64,000 bases of DNA from Aquanectria penicillioides (GCA_003415625.1 PYIU01000007.1:2914001-2978000), one strand, 5' to 3'; shown: positions 27,321 to 39,420, counted from the stretch's first letter. Notes: generated from the letters alone by a model not told the origin. Made by a program: numbers and translations.

Positions 27321-27464
27321 TGCACACACACACACGCACACACGCACACACGCATACGCACACACACGCACACACACGCACATACACACGCAAATCCACG
27401 CGCACATATGTACACACATACAGGCACACACACACACACACTCACAGGCACACACACACACAAT
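27321..27464. repeat. (CA)n-rich microsatellite
   Basis: About 140 bp of CA/CACG/CATA repeats, interrupted, with alternating purine-pyrimidine content that could adopt Z-DNA. The His/Thr and Val/Cys repeat frames across it are by-products of the repeat, not proteins. Confidence 0.9.
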
Positions 27465-28042
27465 CGAACACGCCCCTGGTCGTACCGTCCTGCCACACGT
27501 ACCCCTTCGTGCTGAAGCCCTGGCACCCCGGTCTTCTCCCTCCCTTGCTTTCCTTCTCTTCCTTCATTTCGACCATTGGGTCACGACTAGAATATACCCA
27601 ACATCGCGTGTTCTCATTGTGGCAGGCAATACGGTAAATTTGGCTTCACGATTTATACGGAAATTTTCATGTCCAAACTCCGATTCCATTTCTATCTGTT
27701 GTTCCTAGTCTACATGCAAAGAAGAATGACAAAATCATAGCCTGCCATGATCCTTGTCAAGAACGCATCCGTTACATGCTGACTAACGTCGCGCATGCTT
27801 CCTTTGGGTATCATGATTCCGTTCGACTTCGTCGCTTGCGTGTAAAACAAATCTAAGTAATCTAACAGCCGCCATATGATTTCGTAATTATTTTGGCGAG
27901 ACAGGAACATCATTCACTCGTGAATAGTACTACTGCATGCTTGCTCTTCGACTCGGTCTTTCTCCTGTTTCCGCAAAAGAGCTAGCCAACGTCGGCGCCG
28001 GGCGGGAAAACATCTCACAATGATTGGTATAACCTTTCGGTC

Positions 28043-28315
28043 TTAGAGATGCGAGAGCTCGCCAGCAAGGGGGTCGTTATGTTGCTCTGCGCTAGCGGCC
28101 CTTTGGATTAGGCGATCTTGCACCAGAGTTGTCGTGTCGTCGATGAGCCGGTTCAACGAGTAGCTGCTTCGAGGCTCCCTTGGAGACCATTAGCAACCAT
28201 ATTCTGATTCGCATCCGCTACCGAAGAAGGATCGCAGGAGGAAGGCTCACGAAGGCTGGCTAGTCGATGGTTGTTTGCCTGTGGAGGTGGGCTCACTGAC
28301 GGGAGTATGATCCAT
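28043..28315 (-). CDS. YDT-family miniprotein, copy 5 (two exons)
   Basis: Predicted 66-residue protein of unknown function. Exon 1 is 28251-28315 (starts MDHTPVSEPTSTGKQPSTSQ), the intron is 28179-28250 (72 nt, GTGAGC donor, GCTAATG branch, CCAAG acceptor, phase 2), and exon 2 is 28043-28178. The core is diverged: SLNRLIDDTTTLVQDRLIQRAA, with one extra residue before QDRLIQRAA and Tyr of YDT changed to Asp. The acceptor still lies exactly 19 nt before the position that aligns with the core methionine (here Ser). The tail is short (SAEQHNDPLAGELSHL). A TATA box (GTATAAAG) at 28484-28491 lies about 170 bp upstream, with a pyrimidine-rich leader between. The good splice signals and conserved spacing make this a likely functional, divergent member. 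Confidence 0.72.
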
Positions 28316-28483
28316 GTTGTAGCGAAGGTAATGCAACAAGATCTCAAAGCTCGTAAGGATAAACAAGAATGCAAAATAAAGCCATGTAATAATGTAAAAG
28401 TTCAAGTAAGAAGTGCATTGATCTTTAAAGAATGAGAGACTGAGGCTGGTTGTTGGAGGAAAATCTTCAAGAGCCGGGGGGCC

Positions 28484-28491
28484 CTTTATAC
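28484..28491 (-). promoter_or_regulatory. TATA box of YDT copy 5
   Basis: GTATAAAG followed by GGCCCC on the minus strand, preceded by CTTCAA. Copy 7 has a similar CCAAGTTATAAAGCC context. Confidence 0.5.
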
Positions 28492-28560
28492 TTGAAGAAT
28501 TTGAAGATTCCTCAGTGTTGTGTGGTAGAGTTGGAGACTGCTTCTGGCTGGAGCCCAGAC

Positions 28561-29130
28561 AACCCCCCCCCGTCAGCTCAACGAGGCCGAGACTGTGCGT
28601 CCATCCCCCGACACAAGGAAGCACGCCCAGTTGGGGGGAGGGGGGTGCAGAATGTGGCAGAAGGTTTCAACACCTGAGCAGCGAAATAAAACAAAATTTA
28701 ACACCCTTACGCGTTGTACAGCCAGCGTCGAGGTCCCAGACTCATTCAATGCTTAAAATGGATCCGAGTTGGAGCAGTCTGCCGTACGGCAAGGACACGA
28801 GCGACGGAGGCGGTTGTGGTATGGGGGTGCGCGTATTTTGGCCCCCTCTTTGGGAAAGGCGCGGGTTGTTCGGCCTTGGGGCTGACAGGGATAATTTGGG
28901 CAGGGACAGGGGACATGGGTTGGATGATGGAGATGCGTTGTGAAATATGGATCGCGAACCATCTGAACGAGCAGACTCGGCGACATCGTACTATGACTAG
29001 AGTCCGTCGGACGCAAGAGTAGTATGGGAGGGGGGTCTGTGCTGCAGGTCATCATACCAAGTGGCCGAGGATAGTGCTGAACAGGGGGGAGGGGAGGGAG
29101 GGGAGCTGCACAGGGGGGGAGGGAGGGCCA
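28561..29130. repeat. G-rich tracts with G-quadruplex potential
   Basis: Several runs of four to eight G on the plus strand (for example 28633-28648 and 29084-29127, where GGGGGG, GGGG, GGG and GGGG runs are separated by single A residues), plus a C10 run at about 28561-28570. The 29084-29127 segment fits the usual G3+N1-7 quadruplex pattern several times over. Confidence 0.65.
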
Positions 29131-31220
29131 TCCCCGGAACTCCAGGAGGCCTTTGGGGCTGAGAGGCCAAATGGGCTTCTGATGGGGGTGTGCTTTCAGA
29201 GTGTCTCTTGGCGTGCTTTTAACCTGGTGGATGTTTTCTCCAGAGATCTCTATCGCACACAGTCATGGAGAAAATGTGGCCCGGTCCCTCCCCGCGCATC
29301 TGCACCGTTATATTTTGTCGCTTCATAGACCCTTATTCCAGCCTTGAAAGCAGTGCTTCATCGAGGGAGGTCTGTACAGTGACTGACCCGGCCTAATGGC
29401 TCTTTCGGGTGGTGGCGGATGATAAAGCAACCGGAACTGATGTCGAAGATTACCAAACAGTCAATCTGGAAGCCTCGGATTCGACCCTTCATTACTCAGC
29501 TGTGATCTTTGGATCTGTGATGGATGCGGCCACACCCACGCCCAGAGTGGGAGCAACTGCCAGACTCAGACGGCAACGGCCTGCTAAAGGGGGGGGGGGG
29601 GGGGAGGGCGTGCCGAAACGTCGTGGTTGTAGGAAAAATAAAATAAACAGGGGTGGAGGACAGCTCCCTGGCGCAGCAACGGCGCGGTGTGGGTGTCTTG
29701 CTGGAGGGACGCAGGAGTGCATCATCTCGTGAGACTCTGGCCAGTTTTTCCAGCGGCGGGCAATTTGGCAGAGAGTGGGGAGCCACCGACATCATGCTTG
29801 TGCCAGGGCACGGAGGCAAATCCGGATGAAATGAGGGAGATCTCCCAAGGCAGAGCGACCCATGGCCGAGATCTGCCAGGGCCATGTTCGTGGGGGGCGT
29901 GGAGGTCCTCAGTGGGCACACTCGTCGGACTCGGGTTCAAGAGTGAACGTAGCAACGAAGGGGGGTTCGAAAATGAATAAAATTTGCCCCTCTACTCCCG
30001 TGCAAAGGCACGGTCCAGGCCTAAATTACTTCAACCTCGAAATCAGAGTCAACCAGCTTGTGCTCCGTGCGCAGTGGTAGCAAGTTCAGACCTTGCTCTG
30101 CATTGATGCCTTTCCAGGCTGACGCAGTCATGGGATCAGGCAGCGGGACGCCGAACATGGAGCCTGACACCCACACAAACCAACCCGCACAAAATAAATC
30201 AAAAAATAAAAAGGAAAAAGGCTATGAAAATAAGGTCCCACGAACCGCTTTAGGCTTATTTGTCATCGCCTAGATTTAGGTAATTTATCGTTTATCTAAA
30301 TCAGCGCCATTAGGCCGTCGCTTCGAATCCCCGGTTTCTACTGAACCTATTCTTTCGACTTCAATTCAGCTGCAATATTCTTCACTACTTCATACGTTTT
30401 ATGGTAAATCAGCGGGCTGGAAACAACGAGGAGCCGGCAAGTCGGACCGCCTTGATACGAGGCCCATCAAAGTCGACGCAATCACGGCCAGGATCATCGC
30501 GGACTGCTCCTGGAAGGCCTAAATAGCTAGATTTATAATAATGATCCAAGAAGGAGCTGCTCGCAAGTTGCTTCACTCGCCTCAAGCAACGGTGTTGATG
30601 ACACAACTGCCCCAGAATACCTTTCATTGTGTGGACCATTGTCGATGAGCATAGATGCGGGGTTGCCTGATGTACCACACAGCCAGGTCTTAAAGATGAG
30701 ACAGTACTAAGAGTAGGTGTTAACTTGATGGTCTTGACCCATTTATTTCATCAATTCTCTAAACCATCCGCATCCGGCAGCACAAGCTCCACGCCGTTGT
30801 AACCACGGCCCGCCACGGGGACTAACCTAGGTCCCGTTGGCCCCATCCGGCCCCCCGCAAACTCAATCTTGACTCAGATGGTCAGCGAATGACAATCGAC
30901 AGCTACGTCTTTGTCTATTCCGTGCAAGATCTACCGTCAGCCCTTTGCGACGGGCATTCTACTTTGCTAGTCCTATGAGCATTCTCTCAAAGCTAGAAAA
31001 TGGAGGCTGAGCAATGCAATTGATGAGAGATTTGGACGGAGATTATGTAATCACAATGTTGCACATTTGCGCATTGAGGCACGCATGATTGGTAGCCTTA
31101 CTTCGTAGATACCACTCAAGCCTCAACCTTTGATGCCTGATCCCCGCATTGCGTTCTTTGCAACTCCCAACTTTCTACAGATATTTAAATGCGCCCAAAT
31201 CCTCATCCAAGTCCTTGGAA
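28650..31220. other. Intergenic, G-rich then ordinary; no gene recognised
   Basis: Frames of up to about 140 codons follow the G-rich composition and have no domain. A16-type poly-purine and A-rich DNA lies at 30180-30235. A small inverted repeat (GATTTAG with CTAAATC, 16-nt loop) lies near 30274-30303. The right end is the upstream region of the SesA-like NLR. Confidence 0.4.
29589..29604. repeat. G16 homopolymer
   Basis: Sixteen consecutive G residues; prone to length errors in sequencing. Confidence 0.85.
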
Positions 31221-34200
31221 ATGAGCGGCCTTGAAGTTCTTGGTGTGGTTGCCGCCATTCCTGGCCTCCTCACGATTGTCAAGGAGTCGATTAGGCTCAT
31301 CTATGCCTGCAGCAGCCAGAGCAAGTTTCTCAACGCCATAAAAGGCATCGACGTTCAACTAGAGGTCCTAAAAGATTTGCTTGTTCATCTTGAGAGTCGG
31401 TCAAAAAGGAAGAAATGGCCGTCTGACAAGTTTGTGGAAGTGGGTCAGGTCCTCGATCAACTGCGTATTGAGCTGGAGTCTCTCAATACGTTGCTAAACT
31501 CCGCGATTGCAGCTTCCACCAAAGGAGAGTTGAGGCTATTTAGACGTGCCAAACTGGCCCTCACCGGGTACGAAAGCCAACTTAAGGAAACGGTCCAACG
31601 GATAGAGCATCTCAAGTCGCTGCTTACACTGAAGCTAACCGATAGCATCCATGCTCGTCTTGAAGGTATGATATGACTGTCTTTAAACCTTTGCCGTATT
31701 TTAATACCCATCTAAAACCTGCTAGGAGATGTATCTGTTCAGCGAGCATCCTGTCGGTCTAAGATCAAGGGCCATTTGAAGCCATGCGTGATGAGCTTCA
31801 TCCCTCCGAAATTGCCAGAAACACTCCAATGGGTTCCATCACATACTCGGATAATTCAATGGATGAATCCGCAAGAGAGGGAAATTTCAACAAGAGGAAT
31901 ATGCATTTATGGTGTAAAAGGATGCGGTAAATCTGTTCTGGCGTCCAGTCTTGCTCACGACCTGTCAAGCCGAAAGACGCCTTCCGCCTTCTTTTCGTTC
32001 TGGGCCCAAAAGGAGAGCCAAAGGAGATCCACCCACATGTTGTCAACTCTCATATGGAATTTGCTATGGTACCTGACAGATGAGTTGTTTGACAAAATCG
32101 CGCCGACCATCATAGACTTGCCTGAGCTGGCCGATGTGGATCTCCTTCGGATCCTTAACGAGACACTGCAAAGCATCAGCGGAGATGTTTATTTGATCAT
32201 AGATGGACTAGACGAAAGCTTGGATGACTGGAACACCAGGTCAGAAGGTATCTTCAATGTCATCATCGACTTGCTTCAAGCCCACTCATCACTGCGAATT
32301 CTACTCCTGGGAAGAGAATCAGCCACTCGTGAGTGCCTGAAGACTTTGACTGGGATCGAAATTACAGAAGACTTGGTTCACGAGGACCTCCAACTACTCA
32401 TTTTAGAAGAACTGAGGAAATTGCCAAACATCAGCCCAGATCTTCAAACCCACATTCAGGACGTTCTTACTGAGAAGTCCACGGTCATGTTTCTCTGGGT
32501 AAAGCTCACATTCAAGGAACTACAAAGATGCTTCAGCGCGGCTGAAATCAAAGCGACACTAGCCAATCTCCCCCAAAGCTTAGAAGCAGAGTACCATCGA
32601 CTCTTCTCGCAACTCATCTCGAGGCTCGGAGGCAGAGTCAATAACGAACTGTCGGTCGGTGTCCAAAGAACCCAGAAGTTGCTTCAGCTGATCATCTGTG
32701 CTGCGGAACCGCTGACCCTTGATGAACTACGGCACGCGTACGCGGTTTCGTGTGCATCTGATCCAAACTGGATAGATTACATTCTCGGTGACGATGGGAT
32801 TATTGACTCATGTGGCGATTTTATCCATGTCTCTGATGGCCATGTGCACTTAGGACACAGCTCTGTCAATGAATATCTCACTCGAGAGCTCTCCGCTTGG
32901 CAGATGACACCTGACATTCAATGCCTTCGAATTGACCCCAAAGAAGGCCATGCCGAAATAGCAGCGACATGCATGAAGTACCTGAGAATTGTGGAGTGGA
33001 ACTCGGAAACTGAGAAAATACCAACACAGTTCCCATTTCTCAACTACGCACATTCACAATTCGTATTCCATCTCCTAGAGTCGAAGCTTGTTCCAATTGG
33101 CCTTGGCAAAGCCATAAACCCCTTTGTAGAGTCAGACCAGTTCTTCAATTGGGTTGAGTACGGGCTATTGCGTGCGTTTAGTGATCAGTATGGCTTGGAA
33201 CTCATCAGCTACAGCACGGATATGGCACAGCTGGCGCAATGGTACAATGATAGCTTGCCTGGAGAATCTCCCAACCCGTTTCTGTGGCGGCTTGGGGGAA
33301 TCTTGAGCGATGGGAAGCTGTACTAGGCTCAGGAGATCCCAAGACGCAGCTCTGGAGATTCATTGTGGCTTTCATCAAATACCTTCAGGATCCAGATACT
33401 GTGGCTCACGAAAGCAGTCAAAGATTATCTTCTTCAAATACGAAATCGGTCTCTGAGCTCAACGGCACAAACAATGCTACTAGGAGTCGGTTAATACGAC
33501 CAAAAGACTACTCAACTGTCACTGATCTTGGCAGTCAACTTTTGTCAGAATATTCAACCACTGGGATCGTCCTATCGTCTATGGGGCTTGGAAAACCTAG
33601 GCTTGAGACCTGGCTCCCGAATCCAGATGATATCATTTTCGACATGATATACAAGGCTGCAAGCAAGTTACCAATCGCTGTGCTTGTATTATTTGTCATG
33701 CACCTCGTCTCCAAACATAAGCATATACTGGCTAAAAGGCTATGTGAAATTGCCGCAAACAGAGTCGACGGCAAAAATAACTTTTATGAAGGCTTGTGCA
33801 TGATGTCGATGGGAGAAATTCACCAAATGGAGCTGCAGCCTCGGCAGGCAATCCAATATTTTCGACGAGCCGAGGGAATTTTCGAGCTTTCGCCGTCTAA
33901 GCTGGCGACTGAGGCCAGTTTGAGAGCTTCTGCAGGCTTGATTAGAAATTTATTTGGCATAAATGAGGAAAAACCCGACACAGAGGCTCTAGAAAAAGCT
34001 AATAAAGTTCTAAGCTTGGCTGTCTCTCAACACGGTAGCTCGCGGAAAAGTCGGATGAAATGGGATACCTATGTTCAGAAGACACCATTTTGGGCATTGA
34101 ATCAAATCACTTGCTGGTATAACATCGCAGTGAGTCTATGCGACAAAAACCATCTTGAAGTTGCTCTCAAAGTTTTAGAGTGGTCGCTAAAACTTTCTGA

Positions 34201-35692
34201 ATCGGTGCTTGGCCAGACGCAGAAGGATGTGCTGGATACGAAAAGTCTTATTGGCAACATCCATTACTTTTCTGGGCGATATGCAGATTCTGATAAAGTA
34301 TGGGAAAAAATTTTGAGCTGTCCAAATTTAAGCGGCTATTGGCTCCAAGAGGGTGTTTGTGCACGAGGAAGCAGTTTGGAGATGCTTGGCGAGTTTGAAA
34401 TGGGGCTGAAGCTTTTGCAAGCCGCGAAATTGAAGATGGGAACAACCGATGATACTACTTTGCTGCATTATTGGATAGTCCGCTTCCTGCTTCTTTTGGA
34501 GAGGCGCGAAGAGGCTAGGAAATTGCTTTTCAAAATCGACTTTATGAGCCAGCAGACAAGCTTGAGCGAATCAACAGCCTTGCAAACCGGCGGCCACTTC
34601 GTGTCCTTGCATGTGAAACCTGGAATTGGAGATGTTGGTCCTGAAGCCATGAAGAGAGAAGTTAAAATTTGGATGTTTCAGACTCTTGCAGACTTGGAAA
34701 AAAGCACAAGGCCAATATGGTTGGCAAACTTGGTCAATGTGGGCCGAACAGCACAATACCTTGGGCTGGTGGAAGAATCACGCAATGTTCTGAAAGAAGT
34801 TCTGAATCGCCTTCCTAACTGGAATGGCATGAGCGAGCTCAATGAAATCTCAGATTTCAATCATGACGTTGAGGCAAAAGAACACACTTGTCGCCTCCTA
34901 AGAAGAATTGTGAGGTGGGCACTTGATTTCGGGTCCCAAGGGGATTTTCAGGAAGCAGAAAGTCTCTACCTGAGCCTGCTGAAGTTGAAGACCGTTAGAA
35001 TGCCTCCATACACCATCTCCATTCTTCATGCATCCCTTACCACTGTTTATGAAGGCTTAAGGAGCTGGCAACTCGCTGCCAACAGTTGCATGAGCCTCTC
35101 TGGTGCTATGGGTGAATTAGATTGTGGGCTGAAAAACTACACCTCCACTTGGGCACTTTATCATTTGGGGAAGGCGTCATATTACCACGGCGACTATTCA
35201 AAGGCCATATCACTATTCCAAGAATCTGCTTCGATAGCTGACGGCATCGAAAATCAATACTGTGTTCTCATGGCCAAATGTTTCAATCATGGGGCACTCT
35301 GTGCGGCTTTCTTTAACAGAAATGAGATTCAATTGGGCCGCGCTGAACTTCAGAAGGCACTAGAATACTGCCTTGAGGCCAGAAAGCAGCTAGTCACTAT
35401 CAAGGTGATGGGGTTTAATTTACTAGGACGCAAGGGACCCCACCAACAGGGGAATGGCGATGGGACATCGAGCCATGAGCCCAAGGCTGGAAGCCTGGGC
35501 GAAGGGTCTGATAGCTCTAATTCGCCTAGGTGGTGGACACAGATACTGAAGTACATCGATTTCTTGATCTCGATTCTGAAATTGGAAATGACCAAAGTGT
35601 CTGTGACTGGGATTTATGAAAGCCTCAATTCTTGGCAATGGCATCAACAGGACCCGTTTCTACACTTGAGTATATTCAGGTCAGACTTCTAG
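31221..35692 (+). CDS. SesA-like/NACHT/TPR NLR (STAND) protein, one frameshift
   Basis: Fungal NLR-type receptor, 1470 residues if the frame is joined. Exon 1 is 31221-31665, the intron is 31666-31725 (60 nt, GTATGA donor, GCTAG acceptor, phase 1), and exon 2 is 31726-35692. The start MSGLEVLGVVAAIPGL is typical of the SesA/fungal STAND N-terminal domain (about residues 1-150). NACHT follows, with Walker A GVKGCGKS at about 211-218, Walker B YLIIDGLDES at about 304-313, the VMFLWVKL motif, and a GHSSVNEYL winged-helix-type end. After about residue 670 there is a helical, TPR-like region (GKASYYHGDYSKAISLFQ and similar). Near 33285 the frame changes by one base (GTGGCGGC; one G appears missing), splitting NPFLW from AAWGNLERWEAVLG. 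The result is either a real inactivating deletion or a sequencing error. Such proteins oligomerise on ligand sensing and act in non-self recognition or cell death; the ligand is unknown. The start at 31221 is preferred over the in-frame 31149. Confidence 0.85.
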
Positions 35693-35727
35693 CCTGCTAC
35701 ACCGTTATGTTATTTTATTCTATCAGC

Positions 35728-36016
35728 CTAGTCCCTGACATTGTGACATGCCACACGTTCACTTCGACCGGATGATTCCGAAACAGTGGTACAACGGTCA
35801 TCGATATCGCTTTCGGTTAACCCAAGCTGGATTAAACGGCCCTGAAGGTGGGATGTATCGTAGATGAATACAGCAAGCATATAACTATTGCTCTGATAAG
35901 GCCTGAATAAATAAAAGAGGGGCGTGTCAGTGATTCTTCATCACTCAACCTGGACAGACACGAACGAACTTGCAGTGGCCATCAGCTTCAGGTTCGAGGG
36001 CTTTTGCAGCATCCAT
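35728..36016 (-). CDS. YDT-family miniprotein, copy 6 (two exons)
   Basis: Predicted 73-residue protein of unknown function. Exon 1 is 35970-36016 (MDAAKALEPEADGHC), the intron is 35903-35969 (67 nt, GTTCGT donor, CTGAC branch, TTCAG acceptor, phase 2), and exon 2 is 35728-35902. The core reads MLAVFIYDTSHLQGRLIQLG, with the D of DRL replaced by G. The lead between acceptor and core is 22 nt, one codon longer than usual. The tail (LTESDIDDRCTTVSESSGRS...) is acidic then basic. TATAATA at 36154-36160 lies about 140 bp upstream. Its stop codon is only 35 bp from the stop of the convergent NLR gene at 35692, so their 3' untranslated regions must overlap. This could give antisense effects or may reflect co-inheritance of the pair. 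Confidence 0.75.
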
Positions 36017-36160
36017 CGTATTAAACTATTTGATATGAAAATTGCGAAGTTTTATGACGGTGAAGGAAAGACCGAAGGATTGTTGTTTCTAAGATGAGGA
36101 AAGATTGCCGGACTCAGCCCGACAAACCGAGACCTGTAACCACGAGACCTTTGTATAATA

Positions 36161-37982
36161 CTTGAAATGGAAGCCTATTTCCCATGCACAGCACGCGTCA
36201 CAAACTAAAAACGAGGGCCGGGAGGCTTGCAGTTGTCCAACTAACGAGCCTACGACAGGAGTGGTGGGCGGCAATGTTGACATGATCGCATTGGTTTATG
36301 GTCAAAGTCTGCGGCACTCGATCTATTTCATGAATTCTGCCCTGGGCTCATGGACGTTCGTGGCTAGCGAATTTGAGAGAGATATCGTGGAAAGTATTAG
36401 CTGTAGGTGTGTGTGTTTTCTTATGAATGTCAGCCTGGACGAGGGCTTAAATAGGAATGTCGTGCTTGGCTGTTTCCAATTTGTTTAACAACCTTTGTCA
36501 CTCCGCGAGGGTTGCAAGGCGGGGCCGGACCGGCGATGTGACGTCGTGCACTTCGGGTAGCTGGCTGATCTTTGGTCGATTTGCCCGTTCATGCTGGATT
36601 TAGGCCAGCAGTTCGTCCGCCCAATCCAATGTGAATAGCTTCCTGCGCGAGTTCAAGCGAGGCCTTGGGGGGGGTTACATATTGCTGCATGCCGTGCAGC
36701 AAAAGGAAGAGCACCTGAACCTTGCATAAACTTTCTTGTTTTTCGCGTGTGGTTGTAAATACAACGCTGCAGAGATCTTGCGGCCGTGACTGAGGAATTT
36801 GGGTATTTCACCCCAAATTCGTATCATCGAAAGAGCTTTCCCTTATGCTTGTTAGCGTTAGCGAGGTCGCAACGTGGCCCAGATTGCGTTGTAGTCTTGG
36901 TGCAGTTATTCCGCAGTATGCAAAACATGCCGAACTATGGTCAAGATCTGGCGCAACGAGCTTGCAAGGGTCGCCTGCCAGCCTCGTTTCCTCTCCACCG
37001 CACCTGTGATTAGTGCTCTAGAGCCGCTAACCAGCCGACGCTCTGCTAGGCTTAGCCCCTATACCCCGCTGCCGTAAAATTAGCTCCCGCCCATCGTCGT
37101 CGTCGGGAGGCGCTAGACTAGGGTACCTAGCCGCATCCATTTTGGTATTACGGATAGGTACTGTAGGTACCTAACGTAGGTATCCGGACACGCCTGGAAA
37201 ACTGACTTTACACCGCCTCGTCACTGTGGGTGCCACCCAACGGAGTTGGATCGGAGCGATTCTGTTTTGTGTCTTGTAACTTGCCTTTTCTCAATGGCAC
37301 TCTCCTAAGTCTTCCGTTCGACCTCCACGCGTCCGGTCGGCAGCCCTCCAATCTAGCCAACAAGACTGGAATTGTTGCCGTTGCTCTCAGGGGAAATGTT
37401 GCCCTTGCAGATTGTGCCAGCTCCCAACGCTTCAGCCCAGGCTCTAGTCCCCCATTGTTTACCCGCCAGCCAAAGAGCTTGGTGGTCTGCAGCTAGCTGT
37501 CGAGCATGGAACATTGAGGGTCTTGAGGCCAGGGGTGAGAGCCCCTATCCGAACAGGGACAGTACCATACCGTAGATAAGGCTGGCCGTCCAATGTTACT
37601 GGCCGTGGGACTGTTCAGCTCTACGTTTCAGCTCTGAGTACGAAGTACGGTGGCCGCGGTAACATCGCCCGCACTTGCCCACGGCGGCATGAAGTTCAGC
37701 GTCGACCCATGCCCTTACTACGACATTTAGCCGATGCCTAGCATGGCCGAGGCACGACCTGCGCCAGACCGCGACTGCGTCCAGACTGTACAGTTGATGC
37801 TAGAGGATTGTTGAGTCATTTCACAGTCTGCCGGCTGAGCACTATAACCGCGAATGTTGGTTGTTTGTCAATGATTGAGGTCATGAACAGAGTCACAGCA
37901 ATTCTCGTCTAAGCTGACGACGCATACACATCGTTACCACCCATTGGAACCATTCCAAGGATTTCCTTTGTCCATCACGATT
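36161..37982. other. Intergenic, no gene recognised
   Basis: Short frames only. The segment CCCAACGCTTCAGCCCAGGC at about 37421-37440 recurs with one change at about 40429-40448, the only longer repeat I noticed here. Confidence 0.4.
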
Positions 37983-38283
37983 CTAATTTGCACGGACAGA
38001 ACCCCCTTTCTGGCTGTGACTCGGATAGACATCCATCGTGTACGAGTTCGTCTTGGTACTCGTATTCTTATGCAGAGACTGGTCTTCATCCGCCGAGGTT
38101 GCCGCCCTCTGTGTCAAACGATCTTGGAGAGACGAAGTGTCGTAGATGAACCGAACAGATAATCGTTCTGCTCATCCTTAAAAGCTATGAGTATCCTTTG
38201 TCCAATAAAGAAGAGGAATGAAGAGAAGGACAAGCTTACGGGGTGTCTTTGGCCAGAGCCTAGAAAGGACACGTAGATGACAT
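37983..38283 (-). pseudogene. YDT-family member, copy 7 (probably decayed)
   Basis: The core VRFIYDTSSLQDRLTQRAAT and its tail (SADEDQSLHKNTSTKTNSY...) are open down to the stop at 37983. The upstream half is damaged. The natural first exon (ATG at 38283, MSSTCPF then an in-frame TAG) reaches a good GTAAGC donor in phase 2. The CATAG acceptor 22 nt before the core position fits phase 2, but TAA and TGA follow in frame. Other acceptors (GATGAG or GAGCAG) would give an open second exon, but only from a first exon read in another phase that has no nearby ATG. A TATA box (GTTATAAAG) at 38432-38440 lies 150 bp upstream of that ATG as in the intact copies. It is most likely a recent pseudogene or carries base errors. 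Confidence 0.55.
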
Positions 38284-39420
38284 AGATTTGGATGGAATTG
38301 GGCAAGATTTCTGAGATGCTCAAGTAAAGAATATGAATCTCTAATGAGACGGTACAAGATAATTCGATGTATCTTCAACTCGGCAGGAGTTGTGTGGTCT
38401 GGAGGGGAAGCCATGCACGAGGGGCACGCGGCTTTATAACTTGGACCTTGGATGGCTTCCCCCGGGGCGTCCAGGTGAGCAAAATTACAAATTATCATTC
38501 TGGCCGGAGCGCGGTTGTGTTAGGGATCAGAGTTGGTTGATGCAAAAATGTATGTGTGTACCATGCAATGAGATCCGAGGCTTTCAGATGGTGCAGCAGG
38601 CCTCATCACTGTCATTGCCATCAGGCTTACCGTTTTAAGGCCGTCAAGTCACTCAGGTACGGGGAGAAGAGTGGGATTTGCTGTAACTCACTGTTAGGAC
38701 CAGGGTCGGTTGTGCAAAAAGTGCCGGGATGTTGGAGGCCCTGGGCCCACATGGCGCTCAAGCAGAGAGCAGTTGGCTGTGGAATTCATGAGAGAATGGG
38801 CAGTATCCCCATCTCAGACGCCCCTTCAAGCTGATCTAGGCCCGGGCCTATACCTCAGCCGGGTACGCACCGTTTTGAAGGAATTGGTTGGGTTGGGTGT
38901 CCGGCTTGAGGCAGTTAGGCAGGCGTTTCCACCATCAAGCTTATCAGCTCCCATCCACAGATGTCTTGACGGTGGTGCCGCCACACGGCCATTGCTCGCA
39001 AATGTTGGGTCGGACATTCCATAAAACTCCGAGCCCTGTGACTCTCTTGCATGCACCATTAACACAAACAGCCCTCGCCATAGACCAATGCGTCAAGTAC
39101 TACATGTAAACGCTCCTTGGCGTCAAAAGGGAAGCCGCGAAACAGAGAGAAATTGAATCAATCATGAAGAAATGCTCCTGTATCTTGATGATGAGGTAAA
39201 TACTCATAATAATAATAGTGACGAAATAGACGTGAGCTGCAAACGTGCGTTCTCATCTATCTGGAAGTGTTCCCAGACAGCGATGGATGTTTGTGATTTG
39301 TAGATTGGTAGGGGCTGTTTTCGACACATTACCCATACGCTAATGGCTTCTAAAGCCGGACCCGCTTGGAATACATTTTTAGGCATTGATTCGTCAGACG
39401 TCAAGTCGTTCGACGCTTTA
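38284..39420. other. Intergenic, no gene recognised
   Basis: Contains the upstream region and TATA box (GTTATAAAG, 38432-38440, minus) of YDT copy 7. The rest has short frames without domains. Confidence 0.4.

Larger units (their letters stand above)
14381..28042. other. 13.7-kb stretch without a recognisable gene
   Basis: No frame here has a domain, signal or convincing exon structure. The longest (206 codons, minus, 16132-16752) is Gly/Arg/Pro-rich and GC-driven. The region is GC-rich at 15.2-18.8 kb and 24.7-26.7 kb, and more AT-rich at 20.1-22.2 kb. Simple repeats inside it are listed separately. A weak YDT-like string (ALLYDASQS, minus, near 16630-16660) is not accepted as a gene. Confidence 0.4.

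Noticed and set aside
27104..27637. Frames rich in His-Thr or Val-Cys over the CA repeat
   Set aside because: They are produced by the microsatellite in every phase and both strands, with no domain outside it.
33280..33310. Intron or programmed frameshift joining the two NLR frames
   Set aside because: The only GT-AG pair gives 24 nt, too short for an intron, and no slippery heptamer is present.
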